Assembly (NCBI GenBank): GCA_016871315.1
Contig: VFZE01000038.1
Coordinates: 1 to 56,195, forward strand
From: Acidimicrobiia bacterium
GTDB lineage: Bacteria; Acidobacteriota; Terriglobia; Bryobacterales; Bryobacteraceae
Reading direction: 5' to 3'
DNA length: 56,195 nt
In this document: piece by piece, positions 1-9,876 of the stretch
How the letters are laid out: each line of letters begins with the position of its first letter
Position numbering within the stretch: the first letter of the stretch is position 1
Position numbers and translations under genes: made by a program
The notes under the pieces: generated by a model
Seen by the model: the letters and a program-made list of their open reading frames with translations, nothing else
Told to the model about the DNA's origin: nothing
Database searches by the model: none

Positions 1-1160
1 CGATACTTCTGGCCGCGGCGGCACTGGTGATGATGCCGACGCACCTGCCCAGTTGCGATCCGTGGTTCCCCCAAGCGGTTTTTCACGAGCAGTCCCAGCC
101 CCAATACACCGAGGCGGACCTCCTCGCCGGCCGGCTGGAAGTGATCCAGCCCAGCTTCTGGCGGAAGTATCTGTGCTACGCCTACCGTCACTTGTCCGGG
201 AAGCCGCTGACGGCGGCAGATCTGCAAACTCCCGCTTCGCCGCCGGTCGATGGCGCGAGAATGTGGCTGGATGCGCGCGCCGAAGTCAGCGGCGCCGCCT
301 CTCCCCGATGGCTGCAAACTTCCCGCCAGGCGCAGCAATACGTCTATTTCGAAAACTGCCTTCCGGACGCCTTGGCGCAAGCGTCGGCCACGCTGCGCGA
401 CCGCGTCCGACGGTTCGGTGCGACTCATGAGGGAGTGAAATCGTGGCTGCCAGCCCAGGACATCGTCTTTCAAAACTGCGACGAGGGCAAGTCAATTCCG
501 CCTGACGCCGAGGCCGGCCTCCCGGCCCTGCTGAAGGCCGACCGCGCCTATCAGCAGGCCGCCGCGCTGTTCTATTCGCAGTCCTACGATGAATCGCGGT
601 CGAAGTTTCTCGCTATCGGCAGAGACGCCTCCTCCCCATGGCGCGCCATGGGACCATATCTTGCCGCGCGCGCGCTCATCCGCAAATCCACGGTAATGTC
701 CGCCGAAGGAGAAGTGAATCGCGGCCTTCTTCTCGATGCCGCCCGCGAGCTGAAGGAGATCATGTCCGACCCCGGGCAAGAGCAGATGCATGAGGCCGCC
801 GGACGGATGCTCGGCTACGTCACGGTCCGCTTGGAACCGCTCGAGGCGTTGCGCAGGATCTCCCAAGAGTTGATGACGCAGACGGCCTCCGGCCAGAGCC
901 TCATCGACTTCCAGTACCTCATGGATCAGTACGCCGCCAATTGGGAGGAAGCGCGTCAAGCCGGTGAACTGCCCGAGTGGATCTCCACGTTTCAGCGAAG
1001 CGGGCCTGAAGCGCTGCAATACTCTCTGGATCGTTATCGCGCCGGGCGTGGAGCCCCGTGGCTTGTGGCTGCGATGTCGAAGCTCGATGGCAGGCATCCT
1101 GAGGCGCGCCGCGTGATGGAAGAAGCCTCGGGTGTGGGCCCGGAGTCAACGACTTCCTGA
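1..1160 (+). CDS. Secreted hypothetical protein, N-terminal part (5' end outside window, frame later broken)
   Basis: I do not recognise a named family. The frame is already open at the left edge (ILLAAAALVMMPTHLPSC...), so the true start lies upstream and the first visible residues look like the end of a signal peptide. An internal ATG at 27 would remove that hydrophobic stretch. The body is rich in helical, repeat-like segments (for example around 540-700: YQQAAALFYSQSYDESRSKFLAIG, shown here only as a TPR-like pattern), which suggests a periplasmic TPR-type scaffold. The frame ends at 1160 with an atypical tail (GPESTTS). The reading continues sensibly in another frame downstream, see the next entry, so this is half of a disrupted gene. 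Function unknown. Confidence 0.6.
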   Translation, partial: ILLAAAALVMMPTHLPSCDPWFPQAVFHEQSQPQYTEADLLAGRLEVIQPSFWRKYLCYAYRHLSGKPLTAADLQTPASPPVDGARMWLDARAEVSGAASPRWLQTSRQAQQYVYFENCLPDALAQASATLRDRVRRFGATHEGVKSWLPAQDIVFQNCDEGKSIPPDAEAGLPALLKADRAYQQAAALFYSQSYDESRSKFLAIGRDASSPWRAMGPYLAARALIRKSTVMSAEGEVNRGLLLDAARELKEIMSDPGQEQMHEAAGRMLGYVTVRLEPLEALRRISQELMTQTASGQSLIDFQYLMDQYAANWEEARQAGELPEWISTFQRSGPEALQYSLDRYRAGRGAPWLVAAMSKLDGRHPEARRVMEEASGVGPESTTS

Positions 1161-1750
1161 AACATGCCCCCAGGGAACCACTGCGTTTCCTCGACGACGT
1201 AGGGGAGAAGCCGGCCGGGCGGAAGCCCCTTTTCGATGCCGACGCGACCGCGGTGTTCAATACCGGCCTCCCGCTAACCGCCCTGGAAGCCGCGGCAAAG
1301 TCGGACCAACTGTCCGCCGAACTGCGCGTGCGCCTTGCCGCCATGGCCTGGACACGGGCCATCCTCGCCGGAAACGAAGTAGCCGCGCTGGCATTGGCTC
1401 CGCTCACCCCGGAACTTAGCGGCTATGGACAGGCCGCCGCCGATGAAAGGCCGTTTGCCGCCGCGCTCCTCATTCTCCGCAACCCGGGTCTGAGCCCCGC
1501 GCTGCAGGACGGCTACGACCGCAGAACCGGGACCCCGCTCAACGAACGCAGTATTTACCGCGACAACTGGTGGTGCGACGGCGAACATGACCCACGCGCA
1601 CCGGAGGCTCTGCACCGCACCGTCTACGCCACCCGCTACGGCTGTCCCGACACGCACAACGGCGAGATCTCCCAGTCAGCCTTTCAGCTGCTGCACCGTC
1701 ACTGGCCGAACTCCGAGTGGGCGAAGAAAACTCCCTACTGGTACAAATAG
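1142..1750 (+). pseudogene. C-terminal part of the same secreted protein, in a shifted frame
   Basis: This frame is open from 1103 and reads VNDFLKHAPREPLRFL from 1145, continuing to GRKPLFDADATAVFNTGLPL and the tail WAKKTPYWYK. It has no convincing start with a ribosome site of its own (the GTG at 1253 lies inside continuous coding-like sequence), and it follows the upstream part without a gap. The simplest reading is one gene with a one-base loss, or a small deletion with frame change, between about 1103 and 1160. It is a real decayed gene or an assembly error. The stretch DFLKHAPR..., close after the end of the helical repeats, suggests that some repeat sequence may also be missing; that is inference. 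Confidence 0.55.
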
Positions 1751-1754
1751 CCGT

Positions 1755-2831
1755 TTAACTCGCCAGCGGATGTTCGCGATTCACCAGCGGCAACGCGACC
1801 CTCGCCCCGCGCTTGTGGGATTCATACGCGCCATGCGCCATCTCCAGTGTCCAGCGCGCCACGCGCGCCGACGCCTGAGGCTCGCGGTCCTTCTCGATTG
1901 CCTCCAGCAGGTCGGCAATCATCAGGTGGTAAGCCTCCAGCTCATTGTGCGGCCCGATGTGCTTCGGAATCTCCAGCCGCTTCCACGGCTCCCCCGTCCA
2001 TGTCGGCGAAGCCGTTTGGTAGACCAGCGGCGAATGAGCGGCGCGTATCGAGAGAATCCCCGCCGAACCGTAAAGGTCCAGCCCGAAACGGCGCCCGGAA
2101 ACGTCAGGATTCTTTTTCGATCCGAAGTAGCCCGTCATGCCGCCTGAAAAACCGTACATCGCCTCAATCGTGTCGCCGGCCAGATAGGTCAGTCCCTCGG
2201 CCCCGTTCGGATTCACGTCGGAGCGCTTTGCTTCGCGCCCCTCTACCGTGACTCGCGCCGACACCCACTGAGGATCGCCCGCGAAGCGCCGCATCAGGTC
2301 GAACACATGCGTCCCCAGCACCATCATGTCCTCCCCGCCCGCGCGCCGGTCCTCCTTGCCGCGCCCGCGCAGCTCCTGCACCTGCCCGATCAAGCCCTCG
2401 CGAACCCGCGCCTCCACAAAATCGAGAATGGGACACACCCGCATATTGTGAGCAATGGAAGTCTTCCCATGCACGCGGTCGCAGGCGTCGATGATCCTGT
2501 CGCACTGCGCCAGGTTCGGCGCAATCGGCTTCTCCATGAAGATCGAGCTGCGCGCCTCCGCCGCCGCCAGCGCCATTTCCCTATGTGCATCCACCCACCG
2601 CGACGCGATCACCGTCACCTCCGGCTTTTGGTCGCGCAGCATCTTCTCGTAACTCGCGTATAGCGCGCTCACCCCCAGCCGCTCACCCGCCTTGCGCAAG
2701 CCCTCGGGATTGTCGTCGGCGACACCTACCACCTGCACACCCGGGTAGGTTTTCCAGGCGACGTCGATATTGTGTCCGTAGTTGCCGCGGCCGGTGCGGC
2801 CGATGATCCCCACTCGCCAGGTTTTTGCCAC
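1755..2831 (-). CDS. Gfo/Idh/MocA family oxidoreductase
   Basis: A 358-residue NAD(P)-dependent sugar or cyclitol dehydrogenase-like protein. Residues 5-40 form the Rossmann beta-alpha-beta (VGIIGRTGRGNYG, then GVADD). EKP at 100-102 is the conserved Lys-Pro motif of the family, and GTHVFDLM (173-180) supplies the GxHxxD-type active-site His and Asp. The length is typical. It lacks an obvious signal peptide, so it should be cytoplasmic. The start is GTG at 2829-2831, right before the Rossmann fold. It lies downstream of the amidohydrolase on the same strand with about 90 bp between them, so it may be cotranscribed. The substrate cannot be read from sequence. Confidence 0.85.
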   Translation of the reverse strand: MAKTWRVGIIGRTGRGNYGHNIDVAWKTYPGVQVVGVADDNPEGLRKAGERLGVSALYASYEKMLRDQKPEVTVIASRWVDAHREMALAAAEARSSIFMEKPIAPNLAQCDRIIDACDRVHGKTSIAHNMRVCPILDFVEARVREGLIGQVQELRGRGKEDRRAGGEDMMVLGTHVFDLMRRFAGDPQWVSARVTVEGREAKRSDVNPNGAEGLTYLAGDTIEAMYGFSGGMTGYFGSKKNPDVSGRRFGLDLYGSAGILSIRAAHSPLVYQTASPTWTGEPWKRLEIPKHIGPHNELEAYHLMIADLLEAIEKDREPQASARVARWTLEMAHGAYESHKRGARVALPLVNREHPLAS

Positions 2832-2870
2832 CGCGGTATTCTATCGCGGCTGGCCGGCAAATGGGAACCC

Positions 2871-2909
2871 CTGCTCCGGCCATCTGCTCCGGCCATCTGC
2901 TCCGGCCAT
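2871..2909. repeat. Three perfect 13-bp tandem repeats
   Basis: CTGCTCCGGCCAT occurs three times head to tail (2871-2883, 2884-2896, 2897-2909), followed by a partial copy (CTGCCGGC). It sits in the short gap between the amidohydrolase stop and the oxidoreductase start. It could be a slippage product or a repeated protein-binding site. No spacers, so it is not CRISPR-like. Confidence 0.8.
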
Positions 2910-2921
2910 CTGCCGGCTATC

Positions 2922-4508
2922 TTACCTTCCGCTCTGCCGCCCCGGCCCGTACAGCACCTGCCCGGGCATCGCCCCGGTCATTCTGCCGTCCTTCAGCACC
3001 GGCTTCCCGTTCACCACAACGTGCGCGAACCCAACCGAGTACTGGTGCGGTTTGCCGAACTCCGCCTTATCGGCCACCGCCGCCGGGTCGAACACCACAA
3101 CATCGGCCAACATCCCCGGACGCAGCAGGCCCCGGTCCATGATCCGGAATCGCGCCGCCGGCAGCGCAGTCATGCGCCGCACCGCCTCCTCCAGCGTTAA
3201 CGTCTTCCGCTCCCGCGCATAGCGGCCCAGCACCCGGGCAAAAGTTCCATAGTTGCGCGGGTGCGGCACATCGCGCCCGAACACGATCACCCCGCCGTCG
3301 GAGGCGATCATCGTGTGCGGGTACTTCAAAATCCGCTCCACGTCATCCTCCCGGATCGCGTGGTACACCGCCGAACAACCCCCGCTAGACTGGATCCAAA
3401 TCGCCGTCTCCGCCGCGTTTTCGATCGTCACCGCCATCCCCCGCGCCGCAGTTACGTCGGCCAGCGTCTTCCCCGCAAGCGTTTTGTCAAAATCGCAGGA
3501 GGCCAGCTGAATATTCTTCGGGTCGCCGCCCCCGCGGTCAATCCGAATCCTGTCCACGATCACCTGCTTGATCTGCCGCCGTGACTCCGGCGCGTTCAGC
3601 CGCTCCGCCAGCGCCTTGCCGCCGCCGGAAAGCGACCACTGGGGGAACATCGCCGCCGTCCCCGTGCTGGAAGCCGTATAGGGGTACTGATCGATCGTCA
3701 CATCCACCCCCCGGGCCCGCGCCTCCTCCACCAGCCGCAGCGTGTCCACGCTGCGCCCCCAGTTCGGCGCCCCGATGATCTTGTGGTGGGTCAGCTGCGT
3801 CGGCAGGCCCCCCTCTTCCCCGATCCGGATCGTCTCGCGCACACTGTCCAGAATCCCGTCCGCCTCGTCCCGCATGTGCGAGGTGTGAATCCCGCCGAAA
3901 CTCGCGGCAACCCTCGCCAGCTCGATCACCTCTTCCACCGGCGTGTAGTTTCCCGGTACATAAAACAGCCCCGTCGACAGCCCGAAGGCGCCATCCGCCA
4001 TCGCCTGTCGCGTGATTTCTTTCATTTTCTGGATTTCTTCCGGTGTCGCCTTCCGGTTTTCCGTACCCATCACTGCCTGACGCACCGTTCCCTGCCCCAC
4101 CATCAACCCAAAGTTGATCGAGATCGGCGTCCCCGCCAGCTTCTCCAGGAACGGCTTCAGCGGCACCGGTGAACTCCCGTCGGGCCCCTCGATCACCGTT
4201 GTCACTCCCTGCCGGATCAGGTTCTCCGCCGCCGGAGCCTCGAATATCGACCGCCGGCTGTGGGAGTGGGTATCGATGAAACCGGGCGCCACAATCTGCC
4301 CGCCGGCGTCGATCGTCTCCGCCGCCTGGTGGCGTCCCAGCACGCCAACCGCGGCGATCCGGTTGCCCTGTACCGCTACCGAACCCTGAAACCACGCGGT
4401 TCCGGCGCCATCCAGAATGCGCGCATTGCGGATAACCAAATCGTAATTAGCTGTCTGGGCGAAGCAGAAGGGAATGAAAAGAAGCGCGGCCAACAGGGGG
4501 CGAGACAT
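2922..4508 (-). CDS. N-acyl-D-amino-acid deacylase-like amidohydrolase, exported
   Basis: Amidohydrolase-superfamily enzyme resembling D-aminoacylases, which release D-amino acids from N-acyl-D-amino acids. With the ATG at 4508 it is 528 aa and begins with a signal peptide (MSRPLLAALLFIPFCFAQ). Metal-site features are visible: HSH at 81-83 after APGFIDT, a later GIHTSHMRDE, LTHHKIIG, and the distal Asp in MIASDGG. The C-terminal part closes with the usual small beta domain (GMLADVVVFDP). In-frame starts at 4517 (ATG) and 4526 (TTG) are possible but only lengthen the signal peptide. Export suggests a role in scavenging D-amino-acid derivatives or modified peptides. Substrate specificity is not certain. 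Confidence 0.8.
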   Translation of the reverse strand: MSRPLLAALLFIPFCFAQTANYDLVIRNARILDGAGTAWFQGSVAVQGNRIAAVGVLGRHQAAETIDAGGQIVAPGFIDTHSHSRRSIFEAPAAENLIRQGVTTVIEGPDGSSPVPLKPFLEKLAGTPISINFGLMVGQGTVRQAVMGTENRKATPEEIQKMKEITRQAMADGAFGLSTGLFYVPGNYTPVEEVIELARVAASFGGIHTSHMRDEADGILDSVRETIRIGEEGGLPTQLTHHKIIGAPNWGRSVDTLRLVEEARARGVDVTIDQYPYTASSTGTAAMFPQWSLSGGGKALAERLNAPESRRQIKQVIVDRIRIDRGGGDPKNIQLASCDFDKTLAGKTLADVTAARGMAVTIENAAETAIWIQSSGGCSAVYHAIREDDVERILKYPHTMIASDGGVIVFGRDVPHPRNYGTFARVLGRYARERKTLTLEEAVRRMTALPAARFRIMDRGLLRPGMLADVVVFDPAAVADKAEFGKPHQYSVGFAHVVVNGKPVLKDGRMTGAMPGQVLYGPGRQSGR

Positions 4509-4877
4509 GCAGGCCATTGTAGCCAATTGCGGGCTGGGGTGAGCAGGAATTACCCAACAGGTGTGTCGATACTACAAGGCGGTGAACCCTAGCGTCCAGC
4601 GCGAGGGGACGACGACAGCATGGACAAAAAGAGTCCAACTATCAGAAATCCTGCAACCAAACCCGAGATCAGCATCGCAAGTACCTCATCCTCCGAAAAG
4701 ACCCAGCCACCAAATCACGCTCTATATGTGCAATCGGGGTGCCAAAACTTTCACCGTCTTTTGCATACCTTCTCATCGGCGTCTCCGCACGGGTCCTCTA
4801 TTCATGTAGACGCCGAAGAACCGGTTCTCGATTCACCTAATCCGTTCTCATTGCCCGCCGTATGATACGTTGACTCT
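4509..4877. other. Intergenic region between divergent genes, no convincing gene
   Basis: About 370 bp of visibly lower GC than the flanks. Short open frames exist on both strands (for example 4620-4865) but have no family resemblance, codon bias or ribosome site. It should hold the promoters of both flanking divergent genes. A perfect 12-bp palindrome, AGAACCGGTTCT, lies at 4818-4829, about 50 bp before the LarA start, and could be an operator. TATGAT at 4861-4866 is a possible -10 box without a good -35. Confidence 0.5.
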
Positions 4878-6155
4878 ATGCGCGTGGATTTCGCCTTCGG
4901 AAAGACCGGCCTCCTGCTCAATCTCCCCGGCCAATTTCACTACCACCTGTTGGAAGCTCGCTCCGCCGCGCCCCTGCCCGACTGGCAGTCCTCCCTCCAC
5001 CACGCCCTGGACAACCCCATCGGAACCCCTGCCCTGGAAGAAATGGCCCGAGGCAAGAGCTCCGCCGCCATTTCCGTCTGCGACATTACCCGCCCCGTGC
5101 CGAACCGCCTCACCTTGCCCGCCATCCTGCCCCGCCTGGAGCGCGCCGGCATCCCCCGCGGCAACATCACCATCCTCATCGCAACCGGGCTCCACCGCCC
5201 CGCCACCGATGCCGAAATCCGCGAGATCGTCGGTGAGGAGACCGCCTCCCAATACCGCGTCGTCAACCACTACGCCCGCAACCTCAACGAGCACCGTGAT
5301 TTGGGCTCCACCGCCTCGGGCACTCGCGTCTACATCGACGAGCGTTTCGCCGGCGCCGAACTCCGCATCACCCTCGGCTTCATCGAACCGCACTTGATGC
5401 TTGGCTACTCCGGCGGCCGCAAGCTGGTCGCCCCCGGCCTCGCCGGCGAGCCCACCATCAAGACCCTCCACAGCCCCCGTTTCATGCGCGACGCAGGCAC
5501 CCATGAGGGCTCCATCGAGGACAACCCCCTCCACCGCGAGCTGCTCGAAATCGCCCGCATGGCTGGCCACGACTTCATGCTCGACGTTTCCCTCACCCGC
5601 GACCGCAAGATCGCCGGAATCTTCGCCGGCGACCCCGTCCAGGCCCACCGCGCCGGCGTCGACTTCGTCTCCCGCGTCATGCTCGAGCTCATCCCGGAAC
5701 CCGTCGACGCCGTCATCACCACCTCCGCCGGCTACCCGCTCGATCTCACCTTCTATCAGGCCGTCAAGGGCATCACCGCCGCCCAGCACATCTTGAAGCC
5801 AGGTGGAAAAATCCTCCTCCTGGCCGCCTGTCAGGAAGGTCCGGGCGCTCCCGAGTTCCGCGACATGCTCAAAACCGCCCCGGAGGCCGGCCGCTTCCTT
5901 ACCGACATCGAACATCGCGACGTCGTGGTCGATCAGTGGCAGATGGAAAAGCTCGCCATGGTCGCCCGCAAGGCCGGCCTGCTTTTCTACGTCCCCGGCC
6001 TGCCCGAGGAATTCTACGCGGCGCTCTGGGGAACCGCCTTCCGCACCGCTCCGGAAGCTGTCGAAACCCTCACTCGCGATCTGAAAGACGGCGCCCGAAT
6101 CGCCATCATCCCCGAAGGCCCCTACGTGCTCGCCAAGGTAGCGCAGGCCGCCTGA
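4878..6155 (+). CDS. larA: LarA-family nickel-pincer-dependent racemase/epimerase
   Basis: A 425-aa protein of the lactate racemase family, which isomerises lactate or other 2-hydroxy acids by hydride transfer through a covalently bound nickel-pincer nucleotide. The residues known from Lactiplantibacillus LarA are all here with a 2-3 residue offset: Arg72 (DITRPVP), His106 (ATGLHRP), His172 and Lys182 (in GFIEPHLMLGYSGGRK), and His198, sixteen residues after the lysine. No larB, larC or larE cofactor-synthesis genes are in the window, so they must lie elsewhere. The family includes sugar-acid and other epimerases, so lactate is not assured. It runs towards the stress-protein gene. Confidence 0.85.
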   Translation: MRVDFAFGKTGLLLNLPGQFHYHLLEARSAAPLPDWQSSLHHALDNPIGTPALEEMARGKSSAAISVCDITRPVPNRLTLPAILPRLERAGIPRGNITILIATGLHRPATDAEIREIVGEETASQYRVVNHYARNLNEHRDLGSTASGTRVYIDERFAGAELRITLGFIEPHLMLGYSGGRKLVAPGLAGEPTIKTLHSPRFMRDAGTHEGSIEDNPLHRELLEIARMAGHDFMLDVSLTRDRKIAGIFAGDPVQAHRAGVDFVSRVMLELIPEPVDAVITTSAGYPLDLTFYQAVKGITAAQHILKPGGKILLLAACQEGPGAPEFRDMLKTAPEAGRFLTDIEHRDVVVDQWQMEKLAMVARKAGLLFYVPGLPEEFYAALWGTAFRTAPEAVETLTRDLKDGARIAIIPEGPYVLAKVAQAA

Positions 6156-6159
6156 TCCG

Positions 6160-7041
6160 CTAAACGCTCACTACCGGACAAGGCGAATTCCGGATGATTG
6201 CGTAGGCGTGGGTCCGCAACCGCCCGATCCCGGCCGCCAGCGCTCCCCGCGCGATCACCACCAGGTCCGCCTTGCTCTCCGTGGCCGCCGCGCGGATCGC
6301 CTCCGCCGGGTTGCCCGATCCGATCCAGATTTCGCAGTTCACTCCCGCCTTGCGTGTCAACTCCGCCACCTGTTCCCGCGCGCGAGAGGCGAGCAGCGCC
6401 GCGAACTCGGAATCCATGTACCGCGCCGGAAAAGCCTCCACCTCCGGCGTGGCGTGTGCCACGGTCAGTTGCGCGCCATATTCCCGCGCCAGCGATGACG
6501 CCCACTTCACGGTAGCCTCGCTCTGCGGGCCGAGGTCGATCGCGCACACGATGTGCCGGCAATGGATCTGTTCCAGCGGAGGAGCTTCCTCCAGGTGAAC
6601 TCCGGTCCATACCGGGCAATGCGCGTCGTGCAGCACCTTCGCCGTCACCGATCCGATCACGAACCGCCGGAATGGACCGAACCCGTGGCTCGGCATCATG
6701 ATCAGGTCGATCGGATTGTCGTGCGCATAGGTGATGATCTGGTGCGCCGGCTCGCCCTCCACCAGCGCGCGCTTGACGTCGAAATGCTTCACGGCCGCGC
6801 CCAGGTACTGATTCAGTTTCGAGTTTGCCTCCACCAGCCGGTCTTCCCGGATCTTGTTCAGCGTCGCCGCCCCGTAGGACTCCGGCCCGCCGAATAGAAA
6901 TGATGGAGTCTCCACCACATGCAACAGAATCAGTTCCGCCTGAAACCGGCCGGTGAGCGCCTCCACATAATGCGCGGCGCCATCAGAACGGTCCGAGAAA
7001 TCCACGGGGAACAGAATGCGCTTGATGCGGAAATCCTTCAT
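6160..7041 (-). CDS. Tandem-domain universal stress protein
   Basis: 293 aa with two UspA domains. Domain 1 (about 6-150) starts KRILFPVDFSD and ends with a full nucleotide-binding signature (SHGFGPFRRFVIGSVTAKV then CPVWT). Domain 2 (about 160-293) starts RHIVCAIDLG and ends CPVVSV, but its G-x2-G-x9-G loop is degenerate (RGALAAGIGRLRTHA). So only domain 1 is likely to bind ATP. No signal peptide; cytoplasmic. Its start faces that of the baeRF gene across a 153-bp shared promoter region, consistent with joint stress control. The precise role of such proteins is generally unknown. Confidence 0.88.
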   Translation of the reverse strand: MKDFRIKRILFPVDFSDRSDGAAHYVEALTGRFQAELILLHVVETPSFLFGGPESYGAATLNKIREDRLVEANSKLNQYLGAAVKHFDVKRALVEGEPAHQIITYAHDNPIDLIMMPSHGFGPFRRFVIGSVTAKVLHDAHCPVWTGVHLEEAPPLEQIHCRHIVCAIDLGPQSEATVKWASSLAREYGAQLTVAHATPEVEAFPARYMDSEFAALLASRAREQVAELTRKAGVNCEIWIGSGNPAEAIRAAATESKADLVVIARGALAAGIGRLRTHAYAIIRNSPCPVVSV

Positions 7042-7194
7042 GGCATCTCACCTGCTACTATTTTCCCATGCAAGCGGCCTTCCAGCCGCGAAAGGCCCGG
7101 AAAATGGGCCAAATCGTTCCATTCTCCTTGCGCGATTTGCCGCAAAGGGGAACTTGGCGCAGCCAGTTTTGGGCTCATATAGGAGAATGCGGAA

Positions 7195-8346
7195 ATGAGA
7201 AGCACAATCGAGCACCGGAGAGCGGATTGGGCTGTAGCGGGTGAGTTAAGCCGGGAAGCAGGACCCTGCATCAGCATCTACCTCGGACCCTATGCCAGCG
7301 GCCTGGGCACCCGGCCCAGGAGCACGCGGCTGCGCACCATCCTCGGAAAACTGCAGGAAGAGGCCGCCGCCGCCGGCGAGAAGATGGAATTGCTCTTGCC
7401 CGTGCAGGCCTTCCTCAAGGAACCTGACATCGACCGGGAGCACGGTGGCGCTTGCGCCTTCTTTGCTTCGCGCAGCGGCTGGCACTGCCTGGAAATGAGC
7501 AGCGCCGTCGCAGACCAGTGGCGGCTGGAAGGCCGCTTTTTCCTCCTGCCGCTGCTGGAATACTTGCGCGCCCATCGCCCCTTCCACATTCTGGCCATCA
7601 GCCGGAAACGCATGCGGCTCATCCAGTCCAACTCGCTGGGCGTCGAAGAGATCCCCTTTCCCGCCGGAGTGAGGCAAACTCGGGAGGAGGCCACCGGGCT
7701 TGACACGCCCGAGATCAACCTCACCCATTCCCAGGTTGGCGGAGCCGGCGGCGCCATGGGCGCGGTCCGTTTCGGCGCCGGCAGCTTCCGCGACAAGCAG
7801 GACCGCTACTTCCGCGAATACTGCCAGAGCGTCGATCGCGGTCTGCGCCGCTTTCTGGACACTCACGGCCTGCCGCTGGTTCTCGCCGGCGTCGAGGCCG
7901 AAGTCGCCCATTACCGCGATGCCAATACCTATCGCGGACTCACCGGTGTCGCCGTGACCGCCAGCCCCGACAGCGGCATCAGTGATGCCGAGCTCGCTCA
8001 CCGCGCAGGGGAGCTAATGCATCACTGGCTCGATGATCAGGAGCGTCATGCGCTCGATCAGTTCCGTACCAGCGGTGCTTCCCTAGTGGCCACCGAAACC
8101 AACCACGTTGTGCGTGCCGCCCGCCAGGGCCGGGTCAGCCACCTGTTCTATGCCGAAGGCCACCGCGAGACGGGCAATCTCCGCCAAGCCCTGGAACTCC
8201 CCGGCGCCGAATTGTGGGCTCGCGCCAAGGAGGACCTCGTCAACGCCGCCGGGGTGGAAACGCTGCGCCACGGCGGCGCCGTTTTGCCCCTCGCGGCCGA
8301 GCAAATGCCCGAATCACGATCCATCGCCGCCGCGCTACGCTACTAG
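7195..8346 (+). CDS. baeRF-family protein (eRF1/Vms1-like fold)
   Basis: 383 aa. The three-part layout resembles bacterial relatives of archaeo-eukaryotic release factor 1 (baeRF families): an N-terminal region with ISIYLGPYASGLGTRP, a middle region with GGACAFFASRSGWHC and FHILAISRKRMRLIQS, and a C-terminal region with GRVSHLFYAEG, then a Gly/Ala-rich end. In this superfamily the last domain is ribosome-associated in eukaryotes and Vms1/ANKZF1 members rescue stalled ribosomes; a bacterial role is inference. Many such genes are misnamed in databases. The ATG at 7195 follows GGAG at 7183-7186. It is divergent from the universal stress gene, suggesting a stress response. Confidence 0.65.
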   Translation: MRSTIEHRRADWAVAGELSREAGPCISIYLGPYASGLGTRPRSTRLRTILGKLQEEAAAAGEKMELLLPVQAFLKEPDIDREHGGACAFFASRSGWHCLEMSSAVADQWRLEGRFFLLPLLEYLRAHRPFHILAISRKRMRLIQSNSLGVEEIPFPAGVRQTREEATGLDTPEINLTHSQVGGAGGAMGAVRFGAGSFRDKQDRYFREYCQSVDRGLRRFLDTHGLPLVLAGVEAEVAHYRDANTYRGLTGVAVTASPDSGISDAELAHRAGELMHHWLDDQERHALDQFRTSGASLVATETNHVVRAARQGRVSHLFYAEGHRETGNLRQALELPGAELWARAKEDLVNAAGVETLRHGGAVLPLAAEQMPESRSIAAALRY

Positions 8347-8357
8347 CCGCCCGATCA

Positions 8358-9858
<1,501 letters not shown>

Positions 9859-9876
9859 GGCTCCACGGGCTGCGCT

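Noticed and set aside
2871-2909. CRISPR array
   Set aside because: The 13-bp units are contiguous without spacers and there are no cas genes.
4620-4865. Small open frame in the intergenic region before larA
   Set aside because: Ser/Pro-rich, no ribosome site, no resemblance to any family, low GC compared with real genes.
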